DNA of 64,000 bases from Cylicocyclus nassatus (Eukaryota > Nematoda > Chromadorea > Rhabditida > Strongylidae): assembly GCA_958299035.1 (NCBI GenBank), contig CATQJL010000001.1, forward strand, positions 47,432,444-47,496,443, written 5' to 3'. Each line of letters starts with the position of its first letter. Positions within the stretch are counted from its first letter, which is position 1. Made by a program: the position numbers and the translations under genes. Under the pieces are notes generated by a model. It worked only from the letters and a program-made list of their open reading frames with translations. It was not told the origin of the DNA and searched no databases. Positions 44,385 through 57,383 of the stretch are shown one piece after another.

Positions 44385-44502
44385 GCTTACGACACCTGGG
44401 ATTCCCAAGCCGTCTCCGATCCAAGTACTAACCAGGCCCAACGTTGCTTAACTTGCCAGATCGGACGGGATGGCGTGCTTTCAACGTGGTATGGCCGTAA
44501 GC
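44384..44502 (-). rRNA. 5S ribosomal RNA, reference copy
   Basis: RNA of the large ribosomal subunit, transcribed by RNA polymerase III. On the minus strand it reads GCTTACGGCCATACCACGTT to ...GTCGTAAGCT, 119 nt as in nematodes. The ends pair (GCTTAC with GTAAGC, helix I), and the hallmark GGTTAGTACTTGGATCGGAG is present. Internal promoter parts are visible: A box AAGTTAAGCAACGTT (RNA positions 49-63), intermediate element about 67-72, C box TGGATCGGAGACGGCTTG (80-97). TTTT follows at once as the terminator. From memory it is close to the C. elegans 5S, with paired changes in the terminal stems. It stands for the many identical copies listed under the array. Confidence 0.98.
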
Positions 44503-44527
44503 GAGCATATTGCTCAGCTATCTCATT

Positions 44528-44534
44528 GATATAA
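44528..44534 (-). promoter_or_regulatory. TATA-like box upstream of 5S
   Basis: Minus strand TTATATC at about -32 to -26 from the start of the reference 5S copy (44502), repeated in every unit. Some 5S genes have an upstream TATA-like element at this distance. Between it and the gene, at -13 to -1, lies the interrupted palindrome GAGCATATTGCTC (plus-strand reading). Confidence 0.55.
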
Positions 44535-45777
44535 GTCCTGCAAACGCAATCCATTCTGAATGCATCAAAGCCCCATCGCCACTGAGCCCATATATTGAAT
44601 GTCCGAAGAGGCAAAAGCTTACGACACCTGGGATTCCCAAGCCGTCTCCGATCCAAGTACTAACCAGGCCCAACGTTGCTTAACTTGCCAGATCGGACGG
44701 GATGGCGTGCTTTCAACGTGGTATGGCCGTAAGCGAGCATATTGCTCAGCTATCTCATTGATATAAGTCCTGCAAACGCAATCCATTCTGAATGCATCAA
44801 AGCCCCATCGCCACTGAGCCCATATATTGAATGATCCGAAGAGGCAAAAGCTTACGACACCTGGGATTCCCAAGCCGTCTCCGATCCAAGTACTAACCAG
44901 GCCCAACGTTGCTTAACTTGCCAGATCGGACGGGATGGCGTGCTTTCAACGTGGTATGGCCGTAAGCGAGCATATTGCTCAGCTATCTCATTGATATAAG
45001 TCCTGCAAACGCAATCCATTCTGAATGCATCAAAGCCCCATCGCCACTGAGCCCATATATTGAATGTCCGAAGAGGCAAAAGCTTACGACACCTGGGATT
45101 CCCAAGCCGTCTCCGATCCAAGTACTAACCAGGCCCAACGTTGCTTAACTTGCCAGATCGGACGGGATGGCGTGCTTTCAACGTGGTATGGCCGTAAGCG
45201 AGCATATTGCTCAGCTATCTCATTGATATAAGTCCTGCAAACGCAATCCATTCTGAATGCATCAAAGCCCCATCGCCACTGAGCCCATATATTGAATGTC
45301 CGAAGAGGCAAAAGCTTACGACACCTGGGATTCCCAAGCCGTCTCCGATCCAAGTACTAACCAGGCCCAACGTTGCTTAACTTGCCAGATCGGACGGGAT
45401 GGCGTGCTTTCAACGTGGTATGGCCGTAAGCGAGCATATTGCTCAGCTATCTCATTGATATAAGTCCTGCAAACGCAATCCATTCTGAATGCATCAAAGC
45501 CCCATCGCCACTGAGCCCATATATTGAATGTCCGAAGAGGCAAAAGCTTACGACACCTGGGATTCCCAAGCCGTCTCCGATCCAAGTACTAACCAGGCCC
45601 AACGTTGCTTAACTTGCCAGATCGGACGGGATGGCGTGCTTTCAACGTGGTATGGCCGTAAGCGAGCATATTGCTCAGCTATCTCATTGATATAAGTCCT
45701 GCAAACGCAATCCATTCTGAATGCATCAAAGCCCCATCGCCACTGAGCCCATATATTGAATGTCCGAAGAGGCAAAA

Positions 45778-45896
45778 GCTTACGACACCTGGGATTCCCA
45801 AGCCGTCTCCGATCCAAGTACTAACCAGGCCCAACGTTGCTTAACTTGCCAGATCGGACGGGGATGGCGTGCTTTCAACGTGGTATGGCCGTAAGC
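45778..45896 (-). rRNA. 5S rRNA copy with 1-base insertion
   Basis: An extra G in the ACGGGAT run (plus strand). The homopolymer context makes a consensus error likely; otherwise a defective copy. Confidence 0.85.
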
Positions 45897-48800
45897 GAGC
45901 ATATTGCTCAGCTATCTCATTGATATAAGTCCTGCAAACGCAATCCATTCTGAATGCATCAAAGCCCCATCGCCACTGAGCCCATATATTGAATGTCCGA
46001 AGAGGCAAAAGCTTACGACACCTGGGATTCCCAAGCCGTCTCCGATCCAAGTACTAACCAGGCCCAACGTTGCTTAACTTGCCAGATCGGACGGGATGGC
46101 GTGCTTTCAACGTGGTATGGCCGTAAGCGAGCATATTGCTCAGCTATCTCATTGATATAAGTCCTGCAAACGCAATCCATTCTGAATGCATCAAAGCCCC
46201 ATCGCCACTGAGCCCATATATTGAATGTCCGAAGAGGCAAAAGCTTACGACACCTGGGATTCCCAAGCCGTCTCCGATCCAAGTACTAACCAGGCCCAAC
46301 GTTGCTTAACTTGCCAGATCGGACGGGATGGCGTGCTTTCAACGTGGTATGGCCGTAAGCGAGCATATTGCTCAGCTATCTCATTGATATAAGTCCTGCA
46401 AACGCAATCCATTCTGAATGCATCAAAGCCCCATCGCCACTGAGCCCATATATTGAATGTCCGAAGAGGCAAAAGCTTACGACACCTGGGATTCCCAAGC
46501 CGTCTCCGATCCAAGTACTAACCAGGCCCAACGTTGCTTAACTTGCCAGATCGGACGGGATGGCGTGCTTTCAACGTGGTATGGCCGTAAGCGAGCATAT
46601 TGCTCAGCTATCTCATTGATATAAGTCCTGCAAACGCAATCCATTCTGAATGCATCAAAGCCCCATCGCCACTGAGCCCATATATTGAATGTCCGAAGAG
46701 GCAAAAGCTTACGACACCTGGGATTCCCAAGCCGTCTCCGATCCAAGTACTAACCAGGCCCAACGTTGCTTAACTTGCAAGATCGGACGGGATGGCGTGC
46801 TTTCAACGTGGTATGGCCGTAAGCGAGCATATTGCTCAGCTATCTCATTGATATAAGTCCTGCAAACGCAATCCATTCTGAATGCATCAAAGCCCCATCG
46901 CCACTGAGCCCATATATTGAATGTCCGAAGAGGCAAAAGCTTACGACACCTGGGATTCCCAAGCCGTCTCCGATCCAAGTACTAACCAGGCCCAACGTTG
47001 CTTAACTTGCCAGATCGGACGGGATGGCGTGCTTTCAACGTGGTATGGCCGTAAGCGAGCATATTGCTCAGCTATCTCATTGATATAAGTCCTGCAAACG
47101 CAATCCATTCTGAATGCATCAAAGCCCCATCGCCACTGAGCCCATATATTGAATGTCCGAAGAGGCAAAAGCTTACGACACCTGGGATTCCCAAGCCGTC
47201 TCCGATCCAAGTACTAACCAGGCCCAACGTTGCTTAACTTGCCAGATCGGACGGGATGGCGTGCTTTCAACGTGGTATGGCCGTAAGCGAGCATATTGCT
47301 CAGCTATCTCATTGATATAAGTCCTGCAAACGCAATCCATTCTGAATGCATCAAAGCCCCATCGCCACTGAGCCCATATATTGAATGTCCGAAGAGGCAA
47401 AAGCTTACGACACCTGGGATTCCCAAGCCGTCTCCGATCCAAGTACTAACCAGGCCCAACGTTGCTTAACTTGCCAGATCGGACGGGATGGCGTGCTTTC
47501 AACGTGGTATGGCCGTAAGCGAGCATATTGCTCAGCTATCTCATTGATATAAGTCCTGCAAACGCAATCCATTCTGAATGCATCAAAGCCCCATCGCCAC
47601 TGAGCCCATATATTGAATGTCCGAAGAGGCAAAAGCTTACGACACCTGGGATTCCCAAGCCGTCTCCGATCCAAGTACTAACCAGGCCCAACGTTGCTTA
47701 ACTTGCCAGATCGGACGGGATGGCGTGCTTTCAACGTGGTATGGCCGTAAGCGAGCATATTGCTCAGCTATCTCATTGATATAAGTCCTGCAAACGCAAT
47801 CCATTCTGAATGCATCAAAGCCCCATCGCCACTGAGCCCATATATTGAATGTCCGAAGAGGCAAAAGCTTACGACACCTGGGATTCCCAAGCCGTCTCCG
47901 ATCCAAGTACTAACCAGGCCCAACGTTGCTTAACTTGCCAGATCGGACGGGATGGCGTGCTTTCAACGTGGTATGGCCGTAAGCGAGCATATTGCTCAGC
48001 TATCTCATTGATATAAGTCCTGCAAACGCAATCCATTCTGAATGCATCAAAGCCCCATCGCCACTGAGCCCATATATTGAATGTCCGAAGAGGCAAAAAG
48101 CTTACGACACCTGGGATTCCCAAGCCGTCTCCGATCCAAGTACTAACCAGGCCCAACGTTGCTTAACTTGCCAGATCGGACGGGATGGCGTGCTTTCAAC
48201 GTGGTATGGCCGTAAGCGAGCATATTGCTCAGCTATCTCATTGATATAAGTCCTGCAAACGCAATCCATTCTGAATGCATCAAAGCCCCATCGCCACTGA
48301 GCCCATATATTGAATGTCCGAAGAGGCAAAAGCTTACGACACCTGGGATTCCCAAGCCGTCTCCGATCCAAGTACTAACCAGGCCCAACGTTGCTTAACT
48401 TGCCAGATCGGACGGGATGGCGTGCTTTCAACGTGGTATGGCCGTAAGCGAGCATATTGCTCAGCTATCTCATTGATATAAGTCCTGCAAACGCAATCCA
48501 TTCTGAATGCATCAAAGCCCCATCGCCACTGAGCCCATATATTGAATGTCCGAAGAGGCAAAAGCTTACGACACCTGGGATTCCCAAGCCGTCTCCGATC
48601 CAAGTACTAACCAGGCCCAACGTTGCTTAACTTGCCAGATCGGACGGGATGGCGTGCTTTCAACGTGGTATGGCCGTAAGCGAGCATATTGCTCAGCTAT
48701 CTCATTGATATAAGTCCTGCAAACGCAATCCATTCTGAATGCATCAAAGCCCCATCGCCACTGAGCCCATATATTGAATGTCCGAAGAGGCAAAAGCTTA

Positions 48801-49259
48801 CGACACCTGGGATTCCCAAGCCGTCTCCGATCCAAGTACTAACCAGGCCCAACGTTGCTTAACTTGCCAGATCGGACGGGATGGCGTGCTTTCAACGTGG
48901 TATGGCCGTAAGCGAGCATATTGCTCAGCTATCTCATTGATATAAGTCCTGCAAACGCAATCCATTCTGAATGCATCAAAGCCCCATCGCCACTGAGCCC
49001 ATATATTGAATGTCCGAAGAGGCAAAAGCTTACGACACCTGGGATTCCCAAGCCGTCTCCGATCCAAGTACTAACCAGGCCCAACGTTGCTTAACTTGCC
49101 AGATCGGACGGGATGGCGTGCTTTCAACGTGGTATGGCCGTAAGCGAGCATATTGCTCAGCTATCTCATTGATATAAGTCCTGCAAACGCAATCCATTCT
49201 GAATGCATCAAAGCCCCATCGCCACTGAGCCCATATATTGAATGTCCGAAGAGGCAAAA

Positions 49260-49378
49260 GCTTACGACACCTGGGATTCCCAAGCCGTCTCCGATCCAAG
49301 TACTAACCAGGCCCAACGTTGCTTAACTTGCCAGATCGGGACGGGATGGCGTGCTTTCAACGTGGTATGGCCGTAAGC
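49260..49378 (-). rRNA. 5S rRNA copy with 1-base insertion
   Basis: GATCGGGACGG instead of GATCGGACGG on the plus strand, again in a G-run. Confidence 0.85.
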
Positions 49379-49724
49379 GAGCATATTGCTCAGCTATCTC
49401 ATTGATATAAGTCCTGCAAACGCAATCCATTCTGAATGCATCAAAGCCCCATCGCCACTGAGCCCATATATTGAATGTCCGAAGAGGCAAAAGCTTACGA
49501 CACCTGGGATTCCCAAGCCGTCTCCGATCCAAGTACTAACCAGGCCCAACGTTGCTTAACTTGCCAGATCGGACGGGATGGCGTGCTTTCAACGTGGTAT
49601 GGCCGTAAGCGAGCATATTGCTCAGCTATCTCATTGATATAAGTCCTGCAAACGCAATCCATTCTGAATGCATCAAAGCCCCATCGCCACTGAGCCCATA
49701 TATTGAATGTCCGAAGAGGCAAAA

Positions 49725-49843
49725 GCTTACGACACCTGGGATTCCCAAGCCGTCTCCGATCCAAGTACTAACCAGGCCCAACGTTGCTTAACTTGCCAGA
49801 TCGGACGGGGATGGCGTGCTTTCAACGTGGTATGGCCGTAAGC
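49725..49843 (-). rRNA. 5S rRNA copy with 1-base insertion
   Basis: The same extra G as in the copy at 45778 (GACGGGGATGG). A recurrent homopolymer change. Confidence 0.85.
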
Positions 49844-51815
49844 GAGCATATTGCTCAGCTATCTCATTGATATAAGTCCTGCAAACGCAATCCATTCTGA
49901 ATGCATCAAAGCCCCATCGCCACTGAGCCCATATATTGAATGTCCGAAGAGGCAAAAGCTTACGACACCTGGGATTCCCAAGCCGTCTCCGATCCAAGTA
50001 CTAACCAGGCCCAACGTTGCTTAACTTGCCAGATCGGACGGGATGGCGTGCTTTCAACGTGGTATGGCCGTAAGCGAGCATATTGCTCAGCTATCTCATT
50101 GATATAAGTCCTGCAAACGCAATCCATTCTGAATGCATCAAAGCCCCATCGCCACTGAGCCCATATATTGAATGTCCGAAGAGGCAAAAGCTTACGACAC
50201 CTGGGATTCCCAAGCCGTCTCCGATCCAAGTACTAACCAGGCCCAACGTTGCTTAACTTGCCAGATCGGACGGGATGGCGTGCTTTCAACGTGGTATGGC
50301 CGTAAGCGAGCATATTGCTCAGCTATCTCATTGATATAAGTCCTGCAAACGCAATCCATTCTGAATGCATCAAAGCCCCATCGCCACTGAGCCCATATAT
50401 TGAATGTCCGAAGAGGCAAAAGCTTACGACACCTGGGATTCCCAAGCCGTCTCCGATCCAAGTACTAACCAGGCCCAACGTTGCTTAACTTGCCAGATCG
50501 GACGGGATGGCGTGCTTTCAACGTGGTATGGCCGTAAGCGAGCATATTGCTCAGCTATCTCATTGATATAAGTCCTGCAAACGCAATCCATTCTGAATGC
50601 ATCAAAGCCCCATCGCCACTGAGCCCATATATTGAATGTCCGAAGAGGCAAAAGCTTACGACACCTGGGATTCCCAAGCCGTCTCCGATCCAAGTACTAA
50701 CCAGGCCCAACGTTGCTTAACTTGCCAGATCGGACGGGATGGCGTGCTTTCAACGTGGTATGGCCGTAAGCGAGCATATTGCTCAGCTATCTCATTGATA
50801 TAAGTCCTGCAAACGCAATCCATTCTGAATGCATCAAAGCCCCATCGCCACTGAGCCCATATATTGAATGTCCGAAGAGGCAAAAGCTTACGACACCTGG
50901 GATTCCCAAGCCGTCTCCGATCCAAGTACTAACCAGGCCCAACGTTGCTTAACTTGCCAGATCGGACGGGATGGCGTGCTTTCAACGTGGTATGGCCGTA
51001 AGCGAGCATATTGCTCAGCTATCTCATTGATATAAGTCCTGCAAACGCAATCCATTCTGAATGCATCAAAGCCCCATCGCCACTGAGCCCATATATTGAA
51101 TGTCCGAAGAGGCAAAAGCTTACGACACCTGGGATTCCCAAGCCGTCTCCGATCCAAGTACTAACCAGGCCCAACGTTGCTTAACTTGCCAGATCGGACG
51201 GGATGGCGTGCTTTCAACGTGGTATGGCCGTAAGCGAGCATATTGCTCAGCTATCTCATTGATATAAGTCCTGCAAACGCAATCCATTCTGAATGCATCA
51301 AAGCCCCATCGCCACTGAGCCCATATATTGAATGTCCGAAGAGGCAAAAGCTTACGACACCTGGGATTCCCAAGCCGTCTCCGATCCAAGTACTAACCAG
51401 GCCCAACGTTGCTTAACTTGCCAGATCGGACGGGATGGCGTGCTTTCAACGTGGTATGGCCGTAAGCGAGCATATTGCTCAGCTATCTCATTGATATAAG
51501 TCCTGCAAACGCAATCCATTCTGAATGCATCAAAAAGCCCCATCGCCACTGAGCCCATATATTGAATGTCCGAAGAGGCAAAAGCTTACGACACCTGGGA
51601 TTCCCAAGCCGTCTCCGATCCAAGTACTAACCAGGCCCAACGTTGCTTAACTTGCCAGATCGGACGGGATGGCGTGCTTTCAACGTGGTATGGCCGTAAG
51701 CGAGCATATTGCTCAGCTATCTCATTGATATAAGTCCTGCAAACGCAATCCATTCTGAATGCATCAAAGCCCCATCGCCACTGAGCCCATATATTGAATG
51801 TCCGAAGAGGCAAAA

Positions 51816-54800
51816 GCTTACGACACCTGGGATTCCCAAGCCGTCTCCGATCCAAGTACTAACCAGGCCCAACGTTGCTTAACTTGCCAGATCGGACGGG
51901 ATGGCGTGCTTTCAACGTGGTATGGCCGTAAGCGAGCATATTGCTCAGCTATCTCATTGATATAAGTCCTGCAAACGCAATCCATTCTGAATGCATCAAA
52001 GCCCCATCGCCACTGAGCCCATATATTGAATGTCCGAAGAGGCAAAAGCTTACGACACCTGGGATTCACAAGCCGTCTCCGATCCAAGTACTAACCAGGC
52101 CCAACGTTGCTTAACTTGCCAGATCGGACGGGATGGCGTGCTTTCAACGTGGTATGGCCGTAAGCGAGCATATTGCTCAGCTATCTCATTGATATAAGTC
52201 CTGCAAACGCAATCCATTCTGAATGCATCAAAGCCCCATCGCCACTGAGCCCATATATTGAATGTCCGAAGAGGCAAAAGCTTACGACACCTGGGATTCA
52301 CAAGCCGTCTCCGATCCAAGTACTAACCAGGCCCAACGTTGCTTAACTTGCCAGATCGGACGGGATGGCGTGCTTTCAACGTGGTATGGCCGTAAGCGAG
52401 CATATTGCTCAGCTATCTCATTGATATAAGTCCTGCAAACGCAATCCATTCTGAATGCATCAAAGCCCCATCGCCACTGAGCCCATATATTGAATGTCCG
52501 AAGAGGCAAAAGCTTACGACACCTGGGATTCCCAAGCCGTCTCCGATCCAAGTACTAACCAGGCCCAACGTTGCTTAACTTGTCAGATCGGACGGGATGG
52601 CGTGCTTTCAACGTGGTATGGCCGTAAGCGAGCATATTGCTCAGCTATCTCATTGATATAAGTCCTGCAAACGCAATCCATTCTGAATGCATCAAAGCCC
52701 CATCGCCACTGAGCCCATATATTGAATGTCCGAAGAGGCAAAAGCTTACGACACCTGGGATTCCCAAGCCGTCTCCGATCCAAGTACTAACCAGGCCCAA
52801 CGTTGCTTAACTTGCCAGATCGGACGGGATGGCGTGCTTTCAACGTGGTATGGCCGTAAGCGAGCATATTGCTCAGCTATCTCATTGATATAAGTCCTGC
52901 AAACGCAATCCATTCTGAATGCATCAAAGCCCCATCGCCATTGAGCCCATATATTGAATGTCCGAAGAGGCAAAAGCTTACGACACCTGGGATTCCCAAG
53001 CCGTCTCCGATCCAAGTACTAACCAGGCCCAACGTTGCTTAACTTGCCAGATCGGACGGGATGGCGTGCTTTCAACGTGGTATGGCCGTAAGCGAGCATA
53101 TTGCTCAGCTATCTCATTGATATAAGTCCTGCAAACGCAATCCATTCTGAATGCATCAAAGCCCCATCGCCACTGAGCCCATATATTGAATGTCCGAAGA
53201 GGCAAAAGCTTACGACACCTGGGATTCCCAAGCCGTCTCCGATCCAAGTACTAACCAGGCCCAACGTTGCTTAACTTGCCAGATCGGACGGGATGGCGTG
53301 CTTTCAACGTGGTATGGCCGTAAGCGAGCATATTGCTCAGCTATCTCATTGATATAAGTCCTGCAAACGCAATCCATTCTGAATGCATCAAAGCCCCATC
53401 GCCACTGAGCCCATATATTGAATGTCCGAAGAGGCAAAAGCTTACGACACCTGGGATTCCCAAGCCGTCTCCGATCCAAGTACTAACCAGGCCCAACGTT
53501 GCTTAACTTGCCAGATCGGACGGGATGGCGTGCTTTCAACGTGGTATGGCCGTAAGCGAGCATATTGCTCAGCTATCTCATTGATATAAGTCCTGCAAAC
53601 GCAATCCATTCTGAATGCATCAAAGCCCCATCGCCACTGAGCCCATATATTGAATGTCCGAAGAGGCAAAAGCTTACGACACCTGGGATTCACAAGCCGT
53701 CTCCGATCCAAGTACTAACCAGGCCCAACGTTGCTTAACTTGCCAGATCGGACGGGATGGCGTGCTTTCAACGTGGTATGGCCGTAAGCGAGCATATTGC
53801 TCAGCTATCTCATTGATATAAGTCCTGCAAACGCAATCCATTCTGAATGCATCAAAGCCCCATCGCCACTGAGCCCATATATTGAATGTCCGAAGAGGCA
53901 AAAGCTTACGACACCTGGGATTCCCAAGCCGTCTCCGATCCAAGTACTAACCAGGCCCAACGTTGCTTAACTTGCAAGATCGGACGGGATGGCGTGCTTT
54001 CAACGTGGTATGGCCGTAAGCGAGCATATTGCTCAGCTATCTCATTGATATAAGTCCTGCAAACGCAATCCATTCTGAATGCATCAAAGCCCCATCGCCA
54101 CTGAGCCCATATATTGAATGTCCGAAGAGGCAAAAGCTTACGACACCTGGGATTCCCAAGCCGTCTCCGATCCAAGTACTAACCAGGCCCAACGTTGCTT
54201 AACTTGCCAGATCGGACGGGATGGCGTGCTTTCAACGTGGTATGGCCGTAAGCGAGCATATTGCTCAGCTATCTCATTGATATAAGTCCTGCAAACGCAA
54301 TCCATTCTGAATGCATCAAAGCCCCATCGCCACTGAGCCCATATATTGAATGTCCGAAGAGGCAAAAGCTTACGACACCTGGGATTCCCAAGCCGTCTCC
54401 GATCCAAGTACTAACCAGGCCCAACGTTGCTTAACTTGCCAGATCGGACGGGATGGCGTGCTTTCAACGTGGTATGGCCGTAAGCGAGCATATTGCTCAG
54501 CTATCTCATTGATATAAGTCCTGCAAACGCAATCCATTCTGAATGCATCAAAGCCCCATCGCCACTGAGCCCATATATTGAATGTCCGAAGAGGCAAAAG
54601 CTTACGACACCTGGGATTCCCAAGCCGTCTCCGATCCAAGTACTAACCAGGCCCAACGTTGCTTAACTTGCCAGATCGGACGGGATGGCGTGCTTTCAAC
54701 GTGGTATGGCCGTAAGCGAGCATATTGCTCAGCTATCTCATTGATATAAGTCCTGCAAACGCAATCCATTCTGAATGCATCAAAGCCCCATCGCCACTGA

Positions 54801-57383
54801 GCCCATATATTGAATGTCCGAAGAGGCAAAAGCTTACGACACCTGGGATTCACAAGCCGTCTCCGATCCAAGTACTAACCAGGCCCAACGTTGCTTAACT
54901 TGCCAGATCGGACGGGATGGCGTGCTTTCAACGTGGTATGGCCGTAAGCGAGCATATTGCTCAGCTATCTCATTGATATAAGTCCTGCAAACGCAATCCA
55001 TTCTGAATGCATCAAAGCCCCATCGCCACTGAGCCCATATATTGAATGTCCGAAGAGGCAAAAGCTTACGACACCTGGGATTCACAAGCCGTCTCCGATC
55101 CAAGTACTAACCAGGCCCAACGTTGCTTAACTTGCCAGATCGGACGGGATGGCGTGCTTTCAACGTGGTATGGCCGTAAGCGAGCATATTGCTCAGCTAT
55201 CTCATTGATATAAGTCCTGCAAACGCAATCCATTCTGAATGCATCAAAGCCCCATCGCCACTGAGCCCATATATTGAATGTCCGAAGAGGCAAAAGCTTA
55301 CGACACCTGGGATTCCCAAGCCGTCTCCGATCCAAGTACTAACCAGGCCCAACGTTGCTTAACTTGTCAGATCGGACGGGATGGCGTGCTTTCAACGTGG
55401 TATGGCCGTAAGCGAGCATATTGCTCAGCTATCTCATTGATATAAGTCCTGCAAACGCAATCCATTCTGAATGCATCAAAGCCCCATCGCCACTGAGCCC
55501 ATATATTGAATGTCCGAAGAGGCAAAAGCTTACGACACCTGGGATTCCCAAGCCGTCTCCGATCCAAGTACTAACCAGGCCCAACGTTGCTTAACTTGCC
55601 AGATCGGACGGGATGGCGTGCTTTCAACGTGGTATGGCCGTAAGCGAGCATATTGCTCAGCTATCTCATTGATATAAGTCCTGCAAACGCAATCCATTCT
55701 GAATGCATCAAAGCCCCATCGCCATTGAGCCCATATATTGAATGTCCGAAGAGGCAAAAGCTTACGACACCTGGGATTCCCAAGCCGTCTCCGATCCAAG
55801 TACTAACCAGGCCCAACGTTGCTTAACTTGCCAGATCGGACGGGATGGCGTGCTTTCAACGTGGTATGGCCGTAAGCGAGCATATTGCTCAGCTATCTCA
55901 TTGATATAAGTCCTGCAAACGCAATCCATTCTGAATGCATCAAAGCCCCATCGCCACTGAGCCCATATATTGAATGTCCGAAGAGGCAAAAGCTTACGAC
56001 ACCTGGGATTCCCAAGCCGTCTCCGATCCAAGTACTAACCAGGCCCAACGTTGCTTAACTTGCCAGATCGGACGGGATGGCGTGCTTTCAACGTGGTATG
56101 GCCGTAAGCGAGCATATTGCTCAGCTATCTCATTGATATAAGTCCTGCAAACGCAATCCATTCTGAATGCATCAAAGCCCCATCGCCACTGAGCCCATAT
56201 ATTGAATGTCCGAAGAGGCAAAAGCTTACGACACCTGGGATTCCCAAGCCGTCTCCGATCCAAGTACTAACCAGGCCCAACGTTGCTTAACTTGCCAGAT
56301 CGGACGGGATGGCGTGCTTTCAACGTGGTATGGCCGTAAGCGAGCATATTGCTCAGCTATCTCATTGATATAAGTCCTGCAAACGCAATCCATTCTGAAT
56401 GCATCAAAGCCCCATCGCCACTGAGCCCATATATTGAATGTCCGAAGAGGCAAAAGCTTACGACACCTGGGATTCACAAGCCGTCTCCGATCCAAGTACT
56501 AACCAGGCCCAACGTTGCTTAACTTGCCAGATCGGACGGGATGGCGTGCTTTCAACGTGGTATGGCCGTAAGCGAGCATATTGCTCAGCTATCTCATTGA
56601 TATAAGTCCTGCAAACGCAATCCATTCTGAATGCATCAAAGCCCCATCGCCACTGAGCCCATATATTGAATGTCCGAAGAGGCAAAAGCTTACGACACCT
56701 GGGATTCCCAAGCCGTCTCCGATCCAAGTACTAACCAGGCCCAACGTTGCTTAACTTGCAAGATCGGACGGGATGGCGTGCTTTCAACGTGGTATGGCCG
56801 TAAGCGAGCATATTGCTCAGCTATCTCATTGATATAAGTCCTGCAAACGCAATCCATTCTGAATGCATCAAAGCCCCATCGCCACTGAGCCCATATATTG
56901 AATGTCCGAAGAGGCAAAAGCTTACGACACCTGGGATTCCCAAGCCGTCTCCGATCCAAGTACTAACCAGGCCCAACGTTGCTTAACTTGCCAGATCGGA
57001 CGGGATGGCGTGCTTTCAACGTGGTATGGCCGTAAGCGAGCATATTGCTCAGCTATCTCATTGATATAAGTCCTGCAAACGCAATCCATTCTGAATGCAT
57101 CAAAGCCCCATCGCCACTGAGCCCATATATTGAATGTCCGAAGAGGCAAAAGCTTACGACACCTGGGATTCCCAAGCCGTCTCCGATCCAAGTACTAACC
57201 AGGCCCAACGTTGCTTAACTTGCCAGATCGGACGGGATGGCGTGCTTTCAACGTGGTATGGCCGTAAGCGAGCATATTGCTCAGCTATCTCATTGATATA
57301 AGTCCTGCAAACGCAATCCATTCTGAATGCATCAAAGCCCCATCGCCACTGAGCCCATATATTGAATGTCCGAAGAGGCAAAA
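51816..57383. repeat. Two 12-unit higher-order blocks in the 5S array
   Basis: Six rare variants recur at an offset of exactly 2784 bp (12 x 232): plus-strand positions 52068/54852, 52300/55084 and 53692/56476 (G98U in the RNA), 52583/55367 (G47A), 52941/55725 (spacer C to T) and 53976/56760 (G46U). The block edges are approximate. Confidence 0.9.

Noticed and set aside
47992..48249. Plus-strand 85-codon frame in the 5S array
   Set aside because: Open only because one spacer has an extra A. It is a product of a single indel in non-coding DNA.
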